64,000 bases of DNA from Aliisedimentitalea scapharcae (GCF_045277565.1 NZ_CP123584.1:3906001-3970000); one strand, 5' to 3'. Shown: positions 34,898 through 44,387, counted from the stretch's first letter. Made by a program: numbers and translations. Notes: generated from the sequence alone by a model not told the origin.

Positions 34898-36019
34898 CTA
34901 TCCCATCACCCCTGGATTCAAAATTCCCCGCGGGTCAAACCGCTTCCGCAAATCCCCGGCAAGCTTTGACAATACCGGGGGCTGGGGATGGAACCGCCCA
35001 AATTTCAACAGATCATCTTGTGGAGCCCGGATCAGGGTCACATGCCCGTCCACCCCCGCCAACTGCGACCGCAGATCAACGCCCGGCGGCGCCAATGTCC
35101 AGATCAGCCCGCCCCCCCAGTCGATCACATGTTCATAGTCCGAACAGGCGGTGACCCGTGTCATATCCGTGGGTTTGACCGACGTTTTCCACACCGACCC
35201 GGCCCGCCCGTGAAAGGGGGCGACATCGCGAACCGCCCGCCACAGCCGGTCAGTGTCCGGCCCGCCCATCAGCAGATCATCGGGCTTCTGGTCCGCGAAC
35301 AACTGGCACAACTCCTGCATCCGATATTCGACTGACGCCTCGAACCCTTCGACCCGGATCAACGTGCGCGCGGGGCTCTCGCCCTGCTGCGGCAGCCGCG
35401 CCGCGCCGGTCACGTCAAACGGCGATTTCAGGGCTGCACAGAACACCCGCAGCGACTCCTGAAAATCCAACCCGGACCAGACCAATGTGCCGCTGCATTG
35501 CGCGCGCGGCAAAACCTTCAGCGACACTTCGCTGAGAACTCCCAACGTGCCATGCGCTCCGGCCATCAGTTTGACCAGATCATATCCGGTCACATTCTTC
35601 ATCACCCGGCCGCCGTTCTTGACCACCTGCCCGGCCCCATCGACAAAGCGCACCCCCAACAGATGATCCCGGGCCGCGCCCGACTGGACCCGCCGTGGCC
35701 CGGATATATTGGCGGCAAAAACACCGCCGATCGTGGGCTCTCCCGTCGTTCCCATCAGGCCCCGATGATCCATCGGCTCGAACGCCAGCCTCTGGTTTTC
35801 ACCGGCCAGCAGGGTCTCGATCTCGGCCACAGGCGTCCCGGCCCGCGCCACCAACGTCAATGCGCCGGGTTCATACAGCGCGACCCCGCGCAACCCTGAC
35901 ACAGACAGAAGATCACCGGATACAGACAGGCCCCGCGTTCCTCCCCCCTGAATACACAGCGGCCCGCGCGCCGCGGCCACCCTTTCGGCCAGCTCGGCCT
36001 CACTCTCGGGTCTGCTCAT
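34898..36019 (-). CDS. glcE: Glycolate oxidase FAD-binding subunit GlcE
   Basis: A 373-residue FAD_binding_4 protein. PLCIQGGGTRGLS binds the FAD pyrophosphate, and TTGEPTIGGVFAANISGPRR with GVRFVDGAGQVVKNGGRVMKNVTGYDL is the GlcE signature. The ATG at 36019 begins MSRPESEAELAERV; the 46 codons before it in the open frame are intergenic. Partner of GlcD and GlcF in oxidising glycolate to glyoxylate. Confidence 0.94.
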   Translation of the reverse strand: MSRPESEAELAERVAAARGPLCIQGGGTRGLSVSGDLLSVSGLRGVALYEPGALTLVARAGTPVAEIETLLAGENQRLAFEPMDHRGLMGTTGEPTIGGVFAANISGPRRVQSGAARDHLLGVRFVDGAGQVVKNGGRVMKNVTGYDLVKLMAGAHGTLGVLSEVSLKVLPRAQCSGTLVWSGLDFQESLRVFCAALKSPFDVTGAARLPQQGESPARTLIRVEGFEASVEYRMQELCQLFADQKPDDLLMGGPDTDRLWRAVRDVAPFHGRAGSVWKTSVKPTDMTRVTACSDYEHVIDWGGGLIWTLAPPGVDLRSQLAGVDGHVTLIRAPQDDLLKFGRFHPQPPVLSKLAGDLRKRFDPRGILNPGVMG

Positions 36020-36078
36020 TTCATCTCGCTCCAAAACTCCGGGGGAGTCGCCAAAGGCGACGGGGGCAGCGCCCCCTC

Positions 36079-37527
36079 TTATTCTGCGGCAACCGGCACG
36101 TCGCGCCGGTTTTTGGTCACGGACAGGGGAAACACCTTGGCCGGGTTCAGCAACCATTTGGGATCAAACACGTCCTTCACCATCAGCTGCGCCTCCAGAT
36201 CCACCGGATCATATTGGTGCAGCATCAGATCGCGTTTCTCAACACCGACCCCATGTTCCCCCGTCAAACACCCCCCGGCTTCGACGCACAGCTTCAGGAT
36301 CTCGGCCCCAAAGGCCTCGCAGGTTTCCAGATCGCCGGGTTTATTGGCATCAAACAGGATCAGCGGATGCATATTGCCGTCCCCTGCGTGGAACACATTG
36401 GCCACATCCAGACCAAAGTCGCGGGACATCTCGCCGATCCGACGCAGTACATAGGGCAAGGAGGACACCGGGATGGTGCCGTCCAGACACATATAATCGT
36501 TGATCTGCCCCATGGCCCCAAAGGCGGATTTCCGGCCCAGCCAGATCCGTCCGGCTTCCTCTGCATCGCGGGCTTCGCGCAGCGCGACCGGATTGTGACG
36601 CCGGGCAATCTCGGTGATCTGCTGCAACTGCCATTCGATTTCCCCGGGGCTGCCCTCGACCTCGACAATCAACAGCGCCTCGCAATCGGGATAGCCGGCC
36701 TTGGCAAAGGCTTCGCAGGCACGAATGCACGGCCGATCCATGAATTCGATCGCCACCGGCAGGATCCCGGATTTGATGATATCGGACACACAGGCCCCGG
36801 CGACCTCGTTGCTGTCGAACCCCATCAGCACCGGACGTGCGCCTTCGGGTTTGCGCAGGATCCGCAGGGTGGCTTCGGTCACGACGCCCAACTGCCCTTC
36901 GCTGCCGCAGATCACCCCCAACAGATCCAGACCACCTGCGTCCAGATGCGCGCCACCGATATCGACTATGGTGCCATCCATCATCACCATGGTCACCCCC
37001 AACAGGTTGTTCGTGGTCACGCCGTATTTCAGACAATGGGCCCCGCCGGAATTCATTGCGATATTGCCCGCGATGGCACAGGCGAGCTGCGAAGACGGGT
37101 CCGGCGCGTAGAAAAACGCCTCCTCTTCCACCGCCCCCGAGACGCTCAGATTGGTGCGCCCCGACTGCACCCGGATGATCCGGTTGTCGTAATCCGTCTC
37201 CAACACCTGGTTCATCCGCGCCACGCCCAGGATCACGCTGTCCGCCGTGGGCAATGCCCCCCCGGCCAGCGACGTGCCCGATCCGCGCGGCACAACCGGC
37301 ACGCCTTCGTCTTGGCAGATCCGCAATACGTCCGAGACCTGCTGTGTCGTTGACGGCAGCACCGCCAGCAAAGGCGGACAGCGATAGGCGGTCAGCGCGT
37401 CACATTCATAGGCGCGGGTTTCGATCTCATCGGTGATGATCGCATCATCTGACAGAACACGGGCCAATCGCGCGACCAAAGCGGGCTTGCGCGCCAGAAT
37501 GGCGGGGTTGGGGGTGGGCATGTCCAT
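36079..37527 (-). CDS. glcD: Glycolate oxidase subunit GlcD
   Basis: A 482-residue FAD-linked oxidase, the catalytic subunit. FAD-binding motif VPRGSGTSLAGGALP; then DPSSQLACAIAGNIAMNSGG, KYGVTTNNLLGVTMV, and the C-terminal FHAGDGNMHPLILF and CLTGEHGVGVEKRD typical of GlcD. First gene of the unit glcD-glcE-membrane protein-glcF. The upstream promoter and an operator-like palindrome are visible at 37543-37580. Glycolate is released by phytoplankton, so this fits a marine heterotroph. Confidence 0.95.
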   Translation of the reverse strand: MDMPTPNPAILARKPALVARLARVLSDDAIITDEIETRAYECDALTAYRCPPLLAVLPSTTQQVSDVLRICQDEGVPVVPRGSGTSLAGGALPTADSVILGVARMNQVLETDYDNRIIRVQSGRTNLSVSGAVEEEAFFYAPDPSSQLACAIAGNIAMNSGGAHCLKYGVTTNNLLGVTMVMMDGTIVDIGGAHLDAGGLDLLGVICGSEGQLGVVTEATLRILRKPEGARPVLMGFDSNEVAGACVSDIIKSGILPVAIEFMDRPCIRACEAFAKAGYPDCEALLIVEVEGSPGEIEWQLQQITEIARRHNPVALREARDAEEAGRIWLGRKSAFGAMGQINDYMCLDGTIPVSSLPYVLRRIGEMSRDFGLDVANVFHAGDGNMHPLILFDANKPGDLETCEAFGAEILKLCVEAGGCLTGEHGVGVEKRDLMLHQYDPVDLEAQLMVKDVFDPKWLLNPAKVFPLSVTKNRRDVPVAAE

Positions 37528-37542
37528 CAGCGATCTCCAAAT

Positions 37543-37580
37543 TTGGTAAAATCATATTACCAATTCATCCCATCTGGCAA
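37543..37580 (-). promoter_or_regulatory. glc operon promoter with overlapping GntR-type operator
   Basis: On the minus strand TTGCCA (37580-37575) and TATGAT (37556-37551) form a -35/-10 pair with an 18-base spacer, 24 bases before the glcD start. The inverted repeat TTGGTA-N9-TACCAA (37543-37563) covers the -10 element. It resembles FadR-subfamily (PdhR, LldR, GlcC) operator half-sites, so repression or activation by a GntR regulator encoded elsewhere is likely. Confidence 0.65.
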
Positions 37581-37609
37581 GTTCTTTTCCAAGCCGCTAA
37601 GCTCCCCCC

Positions 37610-38320
37610 ATGATTTGGATCGACCGCCTGAACAGCTTCTCGCCCTATGACTATGGTGCCCTGTCGCTCCTGGTGGTTGGCTGGTTCTGGATCGGGTGGC
37701 GCATCGAACATCCCCCGGCCCACAAACCCTCTGTTTCGTTGATCATGGCCGAATTCCGCCACGACTGGATGAAGCAGATGGTCACACGCCAGCCGCGCAT
37801 GTTCGATGCCCAGCTGATCGGCAGCTTTCGCCAGGGAACGACCTTTCTGGCCTCTGCCGTCATGATCGCCATCGGCGGCGGACTGGCGCTGATCGGCAAT
37901 CTTGAACCTCTGGAATCGGTCGCCAGCGATCTGACGCTCGAACATGTCCCGACGTTTGTCTGGGAAATCAAGATTCTGGTGGTGCTTCTGTTCCTGTCCA
38001 ATGCCTTTCTCAAATATCTGTGGGCGCATCGCCTGTTCGGCTACAGTTCGGTGATGATGGCGGCGGTGCCGAATGAACCGGAGGAACCGCTCACCTATCC
38101 GCGCGCCGATCAGGCCGCCGACCTGTGCAACACGGCATCGCGCAGCTTTACCCGCGGGATGCGGGCCACCTATTTTGCGCTGGCGGCTGTCGCCTGGCTT
38201 GCTGGGGCTGTGCCCTTGATCATCGCCACTCTGCTCACGATTGCCATGCTGTACCGACGCGAATTTGCGTCCCAATCCCGCACCACATTGCTCAAGGTGC
38301 CACCCGACACGGCATCGTGA
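37610..38320 (+). CDS. DUF599 family membrane protein
   Basis: A 236-residue protein with an N-terminal transmembrane segment (YGALSLLVVGWFWIGWRI), then RHDWMKQMVTRQPRMFDAQLIGS followed by FRQGTTFLASAVMIAIGGG, and further hydrophobic stretches near residues 125-145 and 185-215. The RxxWM...R-x-x-R-x-x-D pattern after helix 1 is the DUF599 signature. Function unknown. It is divergent from glcD and its ATG lies 30 bases beyond the glc promoter. Confidence 0.85.
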   Translation: MIWIDRLNSFSPYDYGALSLLVVGWFWIGWRIEHPPAHKPSVSLIMAEFRHDWMKQMVTRQPRMFDAQLIGSFRQGTTFLASAVMIAIGGGLALIGNLEPLESVASDLTLEHVPTFVWEIKILVVLLFLSNAFLKYLWAHRLFGYSSVMMAAVPNEPEEPLTYPRADQAADLCNTASRSFTRGMRATYFALAAVAWLAGAVPLIIATLLTIAMLYRREFASQSRTTLLKVPPDTAS

Positions 38321-38357
38321 TTCCCCGACCGATCCAAATCGCATTAGGATCCCGGCC

Positions 38358-38711
38358 ATGAGATATGCCCCGTTCCTGATCTGCCTCGCAGCAGCATCCC
38401 CCGCCCTTGCCGATTCGCCTGTGATCGAACGTGTGACCGCCACACAGACCGGCTCGGACTGGCAATTTGATGTCACCCTCAGCCACCCCGATACAGGGTG
38501 GGATCACTATGCCGACGGATGGCGGGTGCTGGACATGCAGGGCACAGAGCTGGGTCTTCGGGTGCTGGCCCATCCGCATGAACACGAACAGCCCTTTACC
38601 CGATCCCTGTCCGGGGTTCGGATCCCCAATGGCACCAGCCAGGTCCAGATCCAGGCCCGGTGCATCGTCGATGGCTGGGGGGCCCAGACGGTGACGGTCA
38701 CACTGCCCTGA
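38358..38711 (+). CDS. Small periplasmic protein, function unknown
   Basis: A 117-residue protein with a clear signal peptide (MRYAPFLICLAAASPALA, cut before DSP) and a ~98-residue mature beta-rich domain (TQTGSDWQFDVTLSHPDTGW, ADGWRVLDMQGTELGLRVLAHPHEHEQPFTRSLSGV). The histidines in HPHEHEQ might bind metal. It follows DUF599 by 37 bases and may share its transcript. No named family recognised. Confidence 0.75.
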   Translation: MRYAPFLICLAAASPALADSPVIERVTATQTGSDWQFDVTLSHPDTGWDHYADGWRVLDMQGTELGLRVLAHPHEHEQPFTRSLSGVRIPNGTSQVQIQARCIVDGWGAQTVTVTLP

Positions 38712-38814
38712 GACCGGTTTCCCGGCCTGTGGGTTCCAACCCGTGGCTGTGGTTTGTGATCCGTGGTCTTTTTGGTGATCCGTGACCCTGATCCGCGGCC
38801 GTGGCCGTGGTCCG

Positions 38815-39285
38815 TCAGGCCCTGTGATAGGGGCTCCCGGCCAGAATGGTCGCCGCGCGATAGATTTGTTCCGACAGCATCACCCGCACCAACATGTGCG
38901 GCCAGACCATCTTGCCAAAGGATATGGACGCGTCCGCCTGGGCCCGCAGCGACGGGTCAATCCCGTCCGCGCCGCCAATGATCAACGCCAGATCCTGACG
39001 CCCACTGTCGCGCCAGCCCCCCAGCTTGTTGGCAAATTCCGGCGATGTCAGCACCTTGCCCCGCTCGTCCAGCGTGCAAATGACCGCCCCCTTGGGCAGC
39101 GCCTTGCGCAGCAAATCAGCTTCGGCACCCTGACCGGCGTTTTTCTTGTCCTCGACTTCGACCACCCGCGCAGGCCCCAACCCCAACGCGCGGCCCGTCC
39201 GGTCAAACCGGGTCAGGTAATCGTCAATCAGGGATTTTTCCGGGCCGGCCCGCAGGCGGCCAACGGCACAAATGTGCACACGCAT
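38815..39285 (-). CDS. rlmH: 23S rRNA (pseudouridine1915-N3)-methyltransferase RlmH
   Basis: A 156-residue SPOUT methyltransferase acting on pseudouridine 1915 in helix 69 of 23S rRNA. The C-terminal SPOUT knot motifs are plain: LALIIGGADGIDP, then SISFGKMVWPHMLVRVMLSEQIYRA and the terminal GSPYHRA. Length equals E. coli RlmH (155). It lies directly downstream of rsfS, the usual pair in this group. The 38712-38814 region past its stop contains degenerate GTGATCCGTG repeats. Confidence 0.96.
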   Translation of the reverse strand: MRVHICAVGRLRAGPEKSLIDDYLTRFDRTGRALGLGPARVVEVEDKKNAGQGAEADLLRKALPKGAVICTLDERGKVLTSPEFANKLGGWRDSGRQDLALIIGGADGIDPSLRAQADASISFGKMVWPHMLVRVMLSEQIYRAATILAGSPYHRA

Positions 39286-39344
39286 CGTGGCCTCGGTCGC
39301 TGGACCGCGCCCCGCGCGGTCCGATTGGCATCAGACGTGGTTGC

Positions 39345-39704
39345 TCAGCTGGTTTCGGACCCGTCTGTCGGCAACCACATTTTTTCCAGCTGGTAAAACT
39401 CACGCACTTCGGGACGAAAGATGTGAACGATCACGTCGCCGGTATCGATCAACACCCAATCACCGGTGTTCTTGCCTTCGATCTTGGCGGTGAAACCGAA
39501 CTCACGCTTGAGCCGATCAACCAGCTTTTCGGACATGGCCGACACCTGACGGGTCGACCGACCTGACGCAATCACCATATGATCGCCAATAGCTGTCTTG
39601 CCGCGCAGATCGATCTGCACGACATCTTCGGCCTTGTCGTCGTCAAGCGAGGAAAGAACACGCGCCAGCAACGCGTCGCTGGTGGGCAGAGAGTCGGCCG
39701 TCAT
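39345..39704 (-). CDS. rsfS: Ribosomal silencing factor RsfS
   Basis: A 119-residue DUF143 protein that binds L14 and blocks subunit joining in slow growth. Signature stretches: DVVQIDLRGKTAIGDHMVIASG, RSTRQVSAMSEKLVDRLK and TGDWVLIDTGDVIVHIFRPEVREFY. The ATG at 39704 is preferred to the GTG one codon earlier. Followed by rlmH 59 bases later on the same strand. Confidence 0.95.
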   Translation of the reverse strand: MTADSLPTSDALLARVLSSLDDDKAEDVVQIDLRGKTAIGDHMVIASGRSTRQVSAMSEKLVDRLKREFGFTAKIEGKNTGDWVLIDTGDVIVHIFRPEVREFYQLEKMWLPTDGSETS

Positions 39705-39929
39705 CACGACCGTCTGTGTCTCGGCAGAGGCAGATGCCTCAGGATGGGATGACAGGACAAAGTCCTCCTTCTAGCGCGCCGTCCGCCCCCGGCGCCTGGG
39801 GTAATTCAAAGGTAACAACCCCTGATCCTATTTTCAACGTATGCGGCAGGACCCAGGGTCGAATCGACGTGACTATGTGCCTGATCTGCACAGTCTGTAA
39901 AAGCGAAAAATGACGTCTCGCCAGGAAAG

Positions 39930-41330
39930 TCACATCTCCGGGTCGCCTGCCTGCAAAACCGCCGGGGACGCCGCGCCCGACCCCAGAACACGCACTTCGC
40001 GCTGTGGGAAGGGGATCGAGATTCCGTTTTCCTTGAACGCATCCCACAGCGCCAGATACACCGCGCCCCGAATATTGGTCAGCCCCCCGGTCGGATCCTC
40101 GATCCAGAACCGCAGGATATAATCCACCGAACTGTCGCCGAAACCGACAATGTGACACACGGGTGCCTTGGGTTTGCCCAACACCCTGCCAATGCGCGAC
40201 GTCGCTTCGACCGCAATACGGCGCACCACATGCGGGTCATCGCAATAGGCCGTGCCAAAGTAGATATCCAGACGCACGAAATCGTCGGAATGGGACCAGT
40301 TCACCACCTGCCCGGTGATCAGATCCTCGTTCGGGATCAGATATTCCCGCCCGTCCCGCGTCACCACGCTGACATATCGGGCTCCCAGCGAATTGATCCA
40401 ACCAAAGGTTTCGCCCAGCGAAATCACATCCCCCGGTTTGATCGACTTGTCCAACAGGATGATGACGCCGGACACCAGATTGGACACCACTTTGGCCAAT
40501 CCGAACCCCAGACCGACACCGATGGCCCCCGACAACACGGCCAGCCCGGTCAGATCAAATCCGACAATCCGCAGCCCGATGACCAACGCAACCCCATACA
40601 GGATGACCTGCAACACCTTGATCGCCAGTTCCTGCATCGAGGGGCTGATTTCGGGATTGCGCCGGATGCCGGCCGACATTGTCCGGGTCACGAACCGGGC
40701 CAACGCCAGGGTCACCCCCAACATCGCCACAGCCTGCAACACCATCCACATCGAAATCCGGGTCTCCCCCAGCTCCAACGCCAGCGAATGCAGCAACTGC
40801 TGGGTTTCTTCGGTCAGGTTCAACAGCGTCAGCGTGATCCAGATCCAGCCACAATACCGCAATATGGCCCGCAAGGCGCCATTGCGGACCAGGCGCGTTA
40901 TCAGCGCAATTATCAACCAGGCAGCGGCCAGCTGCGCAGCGATCCCCAGGAAATACGACCGGCTGGGCCAGGTCACTTCGCGCATGACCCACACCGTGGT
41001 CCAGATCAGAATCACAAAGAACACCAGCGCCATGCGCCTCTGCACCAACAGAAGATAGCGATAACGCCACTTGGGCCACCCTTCGCGCGTGCGCATCCAC
41101 TCGCGAAACCGCGGACCAAAATACCGCGACAGCGCAAAGGACAGCACCACCAGCCCCAACAGGATCAGCGCCTGATAGGCCGTCCAGGGGCGCGCCACGC
41201 CGGTGATGAAATTCAGCCCCTGATCCCACAGGCTTAGCGCAATGTCCTGCGTGTCCTGTTCGACGATCTGCACAGCCGCTTCACCAGGGTCGCTGGTTTG
41301 TTCCAATGTCGTTGTTTCGGTCTCTGCCAT
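39930..41330 (-). CDS. Mechanosensitive ion channel, MscS family
   Basis: A 466-residue channel. About five hydrophobic segments precede the conserved pore-lining helix (LAVLSGAIGVGLGFGLAKVVSN, residues ~285-310), then SGVIILLDKSIKPGDVI, the beta domain LGARYVSVVTRDGREYLIPNEDLITG, and the C-terminal alpha/beta domain. It opens at high membrane tension during osmotic downshock. The gly/ala-rich pore helix is intact. It is larger than E. coli MscS (286) because of extra N-terminal helices, as in YbdG/MscM types. Confidence 0.92.
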   Translation of the reverse strand: MAETETTTLEQTSDPGEAAVQIVEQDTQDIALSLWDQGLNFITGVARPWTAYQALILLGLVVLSFALSRYFGPRFREWMRTREGWPKWRYRYLLLVQRRMALVFFVILIWTTVWVMREVTWPSRSYFLGIAAQLAAAWLIIALITRLVRNGALRAILRYCGWIWITLTLLNLTEETQQLLHSLALELGETRISMWMVLQAVAMLGVTLALARFVTRTMSAGIRRNPEISPSMQELAIKVLQVILYGVALVIGLRIVGFDLTGLAVLSGAIGVGLGFGLAKVVSNLVSGVIILLDKSIKPGDVISLGETFGWINSLGARYVSVVTRDGREYLIPNEDLITGQVVNWSHSDDFVRLDIYFGTAYCDDPHVVRRIAVEATSRIGRVLGKPKAPVCHIVGFGDSSVDYILRFWIEDPTGGLTNIRGAVYLALWDAFKENGISIPFPQREVRVLGSGAASPAVLQAGDPEM

Positions 41331-41588
41331 CTGTGCCTTGCCTCATTGTTGCCAGCGTGGCACGGCCCGATCCGACAAAACAAGCCATTTCCCTTGCGAG
41401 ACTCAGTCTGACCCGCTATCTGAACGCACATGAAACGCATTTTTGACATCGATGACCGCGCCTTTCTGCCCTGGCGCTTTTTTGGTCAGTCGAAATCCGT
41501 CAACGCCGCACTATAAGTGCGCCGCGCGCGATTCCGTGCGCCCGTTTTGCAGCTACACCGCCAATTCAAATCAGAACGGAGAGGACCC

Positions 41589-42995
41589 ATGTCCCCCAAA
41601 ACGCTCTATGACAAGATCTGGGATGCGCATGTCGCGCACGAAGCCGAAGACGGCACCTGCCTGCTGTATATCGACCGCCACCTGGTCCACGAAGTGACCA
41701 GCCCACAGGCGTTCGAAGGTCTGCGCATGGCCGGTCGCAAGGTGCGCGCGCCAGAGAAAACCATCGCCGTGCCGGATCACAACGTGCCCACCACCGCCGG
41801 GCGCGATGACCCCGCACAGATGACCGAAGAAAGCCGCATTCAGGTTCAGGCGCTGGACACCAACGCCAAGGAATTTGGCGTGCATTATTATCCCGTCTCT
41901 GACGTCCGTCAGGGCATCGTGCACATTGTTGGCCCCGAACAGGGCTGGACCCTGCCCGGCATGACCGTGGTCTGCGGCGACAGCCACACCGCCACCCATG
42001 GCGCCTTCGGCTCGCTCGCTCATGGCATCGGCACCTCCGAAGTGGAGCATGTTCTGGCCACCCAGACGCTGATCCAGAAGAAATCCAAAAACATGAAGGT
42101 CGAGATCACCGGCAAACTGATGCCGGGTGTGACCGCCAAGGACATCACCCTGGCCGTGATCGGTGAAACCGGCACCGCGGGCGGCACCGGCTATGTCATC
42201 GAATATTGTGGCCAGGCAATCCGTGACCTGTCCATGGAAGGCCGCATGACCGTCTGCAACATGGCCATCGAAGGTGGTGCCCGCGCGGGTCTGATCGCGC
42301 CGGACGAAACGACATTCGACTACGTCAAAGGCCGCCCCCACGCCCCCAAGGCAGGCGCATGGGAACAGGCGCTGGAGTATTGGAAGACGCTCTACACCGA
42401 CGACGGGGCCGCGTTCGACAAGATCGTCACCCTGAAAGGCGAAGACATCCAGCCAGTCGTCACCTGGGGCACCTCGCCCGAAGACGTCCTGCCGATCACT
42501 GGCGTTGTCCCCCACCCCGAAGACTTTGAAGGTGGCAAGATCGACGCGGCCCGCCGGTCCATCGAATACATGGGCCTGACACCGGGTCAGAAACTGACCG
42601 ACATCGAAATCGACACCGTATTCATTGGGTCCTGCACCAACGGGCGCATCGAAGATTTCCGCGCCGTGGCCGAAGTGGTCAAAGGCAAAAAGATCAAGGA
42701 CGGCATGCGCGCCATGATCGTTCCCGGATCGGGTCTTGTCCGGGCCCAGGCCGAAGAAGAAGGTCTGGCCGACATCTTCCGCGAGGCTGGTTTTGAATGG
42801 CGTCTGGCCGGGTGTTCCATGTGTCTGGCGATGAACCCGGATCAGCTGTCCGAAGGCGAACGTTGCGCGGCCACCTCGAACCGGAACTTCGAAGGGCGTC
42901 AGGGCTACAAGGGTCGCACCCATCTGGTCAGCCCCGCGATGGCTGCCGCAGCGGCACTTACCGGAAAGCTAACGGACATCCGCGAACTGTTGTAA
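41589..42995 (+). CDS. leuC: 3-isopropylmalate dehydratase large subunit
   Basis: A 468-residue aconitase-family subunit for isomerising 2- to 3-isopropylmalate in leucine synthesis. Start MSPKTLYDKIWDAHVAHEAE. Fe-S cluster cysteines lie in FIGSCTNGRIEDF and GCSMCLAMNPD; substrate-binding VPDHNVPTT, CGDSHTATHGAFG and GTSEVEHVLATQT are present. GGAG lies upstream of the ATG. HdeD-like, leuD, two unrelated genes, an inverted gene and a LysR gene separate it from leuB. Confidence 0.97.
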   Translation: MSPKTLYDKIWDAHVAHEAEDGTCLLYIDRHLVHEVTSPQAFEGLRMAGRKVRAPEKTIAVPDHNVPTTAGRDDPAQMTEESRIQVQALDTNAKEFGVHYYPVSDVRQGIVHIVGPEQGWTLPGMTVVCGDSHTATHGAFGSLAHGIGTSEVEHVLATQTLIQKKSKNMKVEITGKLMPGVTAKDITLAVIGETGTAGGTGYVIEYCGQAIRDLSMEGRMTVCNMAIEGGARAGLIAPDETTFDYVKGRPHAPKAGAWEQALEYWKTLYTDDGAAFDKIVTLKGEDIQPVVTWGTSPEDVLPITGVVPHPEDFEGGKIDAARRSIEYMGLTPGQKLTDIEIDTVFIGSCTNGRIEDFRAVAEVVKGKKIKDGMRAMIVPGSGLVRAQAEEEGLADIFREAGFEWRLAGCSMCLAMNPDQLSEGERCAATSNRNFEGRQGYKGRTHLVSPAMAAAAALTGKLTDIRELL

Positions 42996-43032
42996 GCTCC
43001 GCTCAGAGTTGAATTTTGAGAGGAATTGAGAA

Positions 43033-43575
43033 ATGAGTGACTGGCTTAAACTGCTTTTGTTGGGACTTGTGTCCATCGTCTTTGGTGTGTTCATTCTGGG
43101 TGCACCGGTTGTGGCCTCGGTCGCCGTCACGGCGATCACCGGGTTTTTGCTGCTGATCAGCGGCGGCCTTCAGGTTGCAGGTGGCTTCACGGTCGACGGC
43201 ACGGCGAACAAATTTCTCTCCATCCTGATGGGGGCAATCCTGTTGTTCCTGGGGTGGTCGTTCCTCTCAAACCCGCTTCAGGGCACCATCTCTTTGGCCA
43301 CGTTGATTCTGATCCTGTTCATGGCAGGCGGGATCGCGCGCCTGATCTTGTCGTTTCAGATGCGTGGAACACGCTTTTTCTGGCCGACGCTGATCTCTGG
43401 CGTTTTGTCCATCATCCTGGCCGGGATCATCTGGTCCAATTCAGCAGCAGACCCCACGTGGTTGCTCAGCTTGATTGGGATCCTTTTGGGCATCGAGATG
43501 CTGTTCAACGGCTTTGGGCTGACGTTTGCAGCGCTGTTCATGCGCAGCGCCGAAAAAGGAAACAGGGCGGCCTGA
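43033..43575 (+). CDS. HdeD family (DUF308) membrane protein
   Basis: A 180-residue protein with six short hydrophobic helices in three repeating pairs (LLLLGLVSIVFGVFILGAP, TAITGFLLLISGGLQVAGG, LSILMGAILLFLGWSFLSNP, ATLILILFMAGGIARLILS and so on), the DUF308/HdeD pattern. HdeD is linked to acid resistance in E. coli; function here is not known. It lies between leuC and leuD on the same strand, 37 bases after leuC. Confidence 0.88.
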   Translation: MSDWLKLLLLGLVSIVFGVFILGAPVVASVAVTAITGFLLLISGGLQVAGGFTVDGTANKFLSILMGAILLFLGWSFLSNPLQGTISLATLILILFMAGGIARLILSFQMRGTRFFWPTLISGVLSIILAGIIWSNSAADPTWLLSLIGILLGIEMLFNGFGLTFAALFMRSAEKGNRAA

Positions 43576-43629
43576 TCCCGGGCCGGACCTCTGGTCCGAC
43601 CCATGGGGCCGCTGAAATCGTCATCAGGG

Positions 43630-43660
43630 GGTGCACGGGTGGTGCACGTCCGGTGCACGG
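43630..43660. repeat. Three GTGCACG boxes in an 11-bp ladder
   Basis: GTGCACG occurs at 43631, 43642 and 43653, exactly 11 bp apart, so all three face the same side of the helix. They lie in the leader between the HdeD-like gene and leuD, about 70 bases before the leuD start. Possible protein-binding array controlling leuD, or an expanded short repeat. Confidence 0.6.
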
Positions 43661-43726
43661 ATATCACCCCCCGCCCTGTTGCGGGGTACCCCCCACATCT
43701 AGTGGGTCGAAATTAGGAGTCTGGTA

Positions 43727-44332
43727 ATGGACAAATTTGAAAAACTGAACGGCATCGCGGCCCCCATGCCGCTGGTCAACATCGACACCGACATGATCAT
43801 CCCCAAAGTGTTCCTGAAATCCATTCAGCGCACCGGCTTTGGCGTGAACCTGTTCGACGAGATGCGGTATAACCGTGACGGTTCGGAAATCGCTGATTTC
43901 GTGCTGAACAAACCCCAGTACCGCAAGGCCGAAATCCTGGTGGCCGGTGACAATTTTGGCTGTGGCTCGTCGCGCGAACATGCGCCCTGGGCGATTGCCG
44001 ATTTTGGCATCAAATGCGTGATTTCCACTTCCTTTGCCGACATCTTCTTCAACAACTGCTTCAAGAACGGCATTCTGCCCATCGTTCTGCCCCAGGAGCA
44101 GGTCGATCTGCTGATGAAAGACGCGGAAAAGGGCGAAAACGCCCGCATGACCGTGGATCTCGAAACTCAGGAGATCACCACGTCGGATGGCGACGTCATT
44201 GCCTTTGACGTGGATGCATTCAAAAAGCATTGCTTGCTGGAAGGGCTGGATGACATCGGTCTGACCATGGAAAAAGCCGACGCCATCGACACATTCGAAG
44301 CCAAAGCCGCCGCCGCCCGCCCCTGGGCCTGA
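43727..44332 (+). CDS. leuD: 3-isopropylmalate dehydratase small subunit
   Basis: A 201-residue swivel-domain subunit of isopropylmalate isomerase. Start MDKFEKLNGIAAPMPLVNIDTDMIIPK; active-site loop GDNFGCGSSREHAPWAIADFG; FFNNCFKNGILPIVLP. AGGAG lies about 8 bases upstream. Length equals E. coli LeuD (201). Ends just before a terminator at 44361. Confidence 0.97.
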   Translation: MDKFEKLNGIAAPMPLVNIDTDMIIPKVFLKSIQRTGFGVNLFDEMRYNRDGSEIADFVLNKPQYRKAEILVAGDNFGCGSSREHAPWAIADFGIKCVISTSFADIFFNNCFKNGILPIVLPQEQVDLLMKDAEKGENARMTVDLETQEITTSDGDVIAFDVDAFKKHCLLEGLDDIGLTMEKADAIDTFEAKAAAARPWA

Positions 44333-44360
44333 CAGGCGTCCCAGTTGAAAAACGGCACCA

Positions 44361-44387
44361 CAGCCGCGCCTTCGGGTGCGGCTGTTT
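44361..44387 (+). terminator. Terminator after leuD
   Basis: CAGCCGCGCC-TTCG-GGTGCGGCTG forms a 10-bp stem with one G-T pair and a stable TTCG loop, followed by TTTCG, 28 bases past leuD. The rest of the 44388-44656 gap shows no gene and should carry the promoter of the next unit. Confidence 0.75.
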
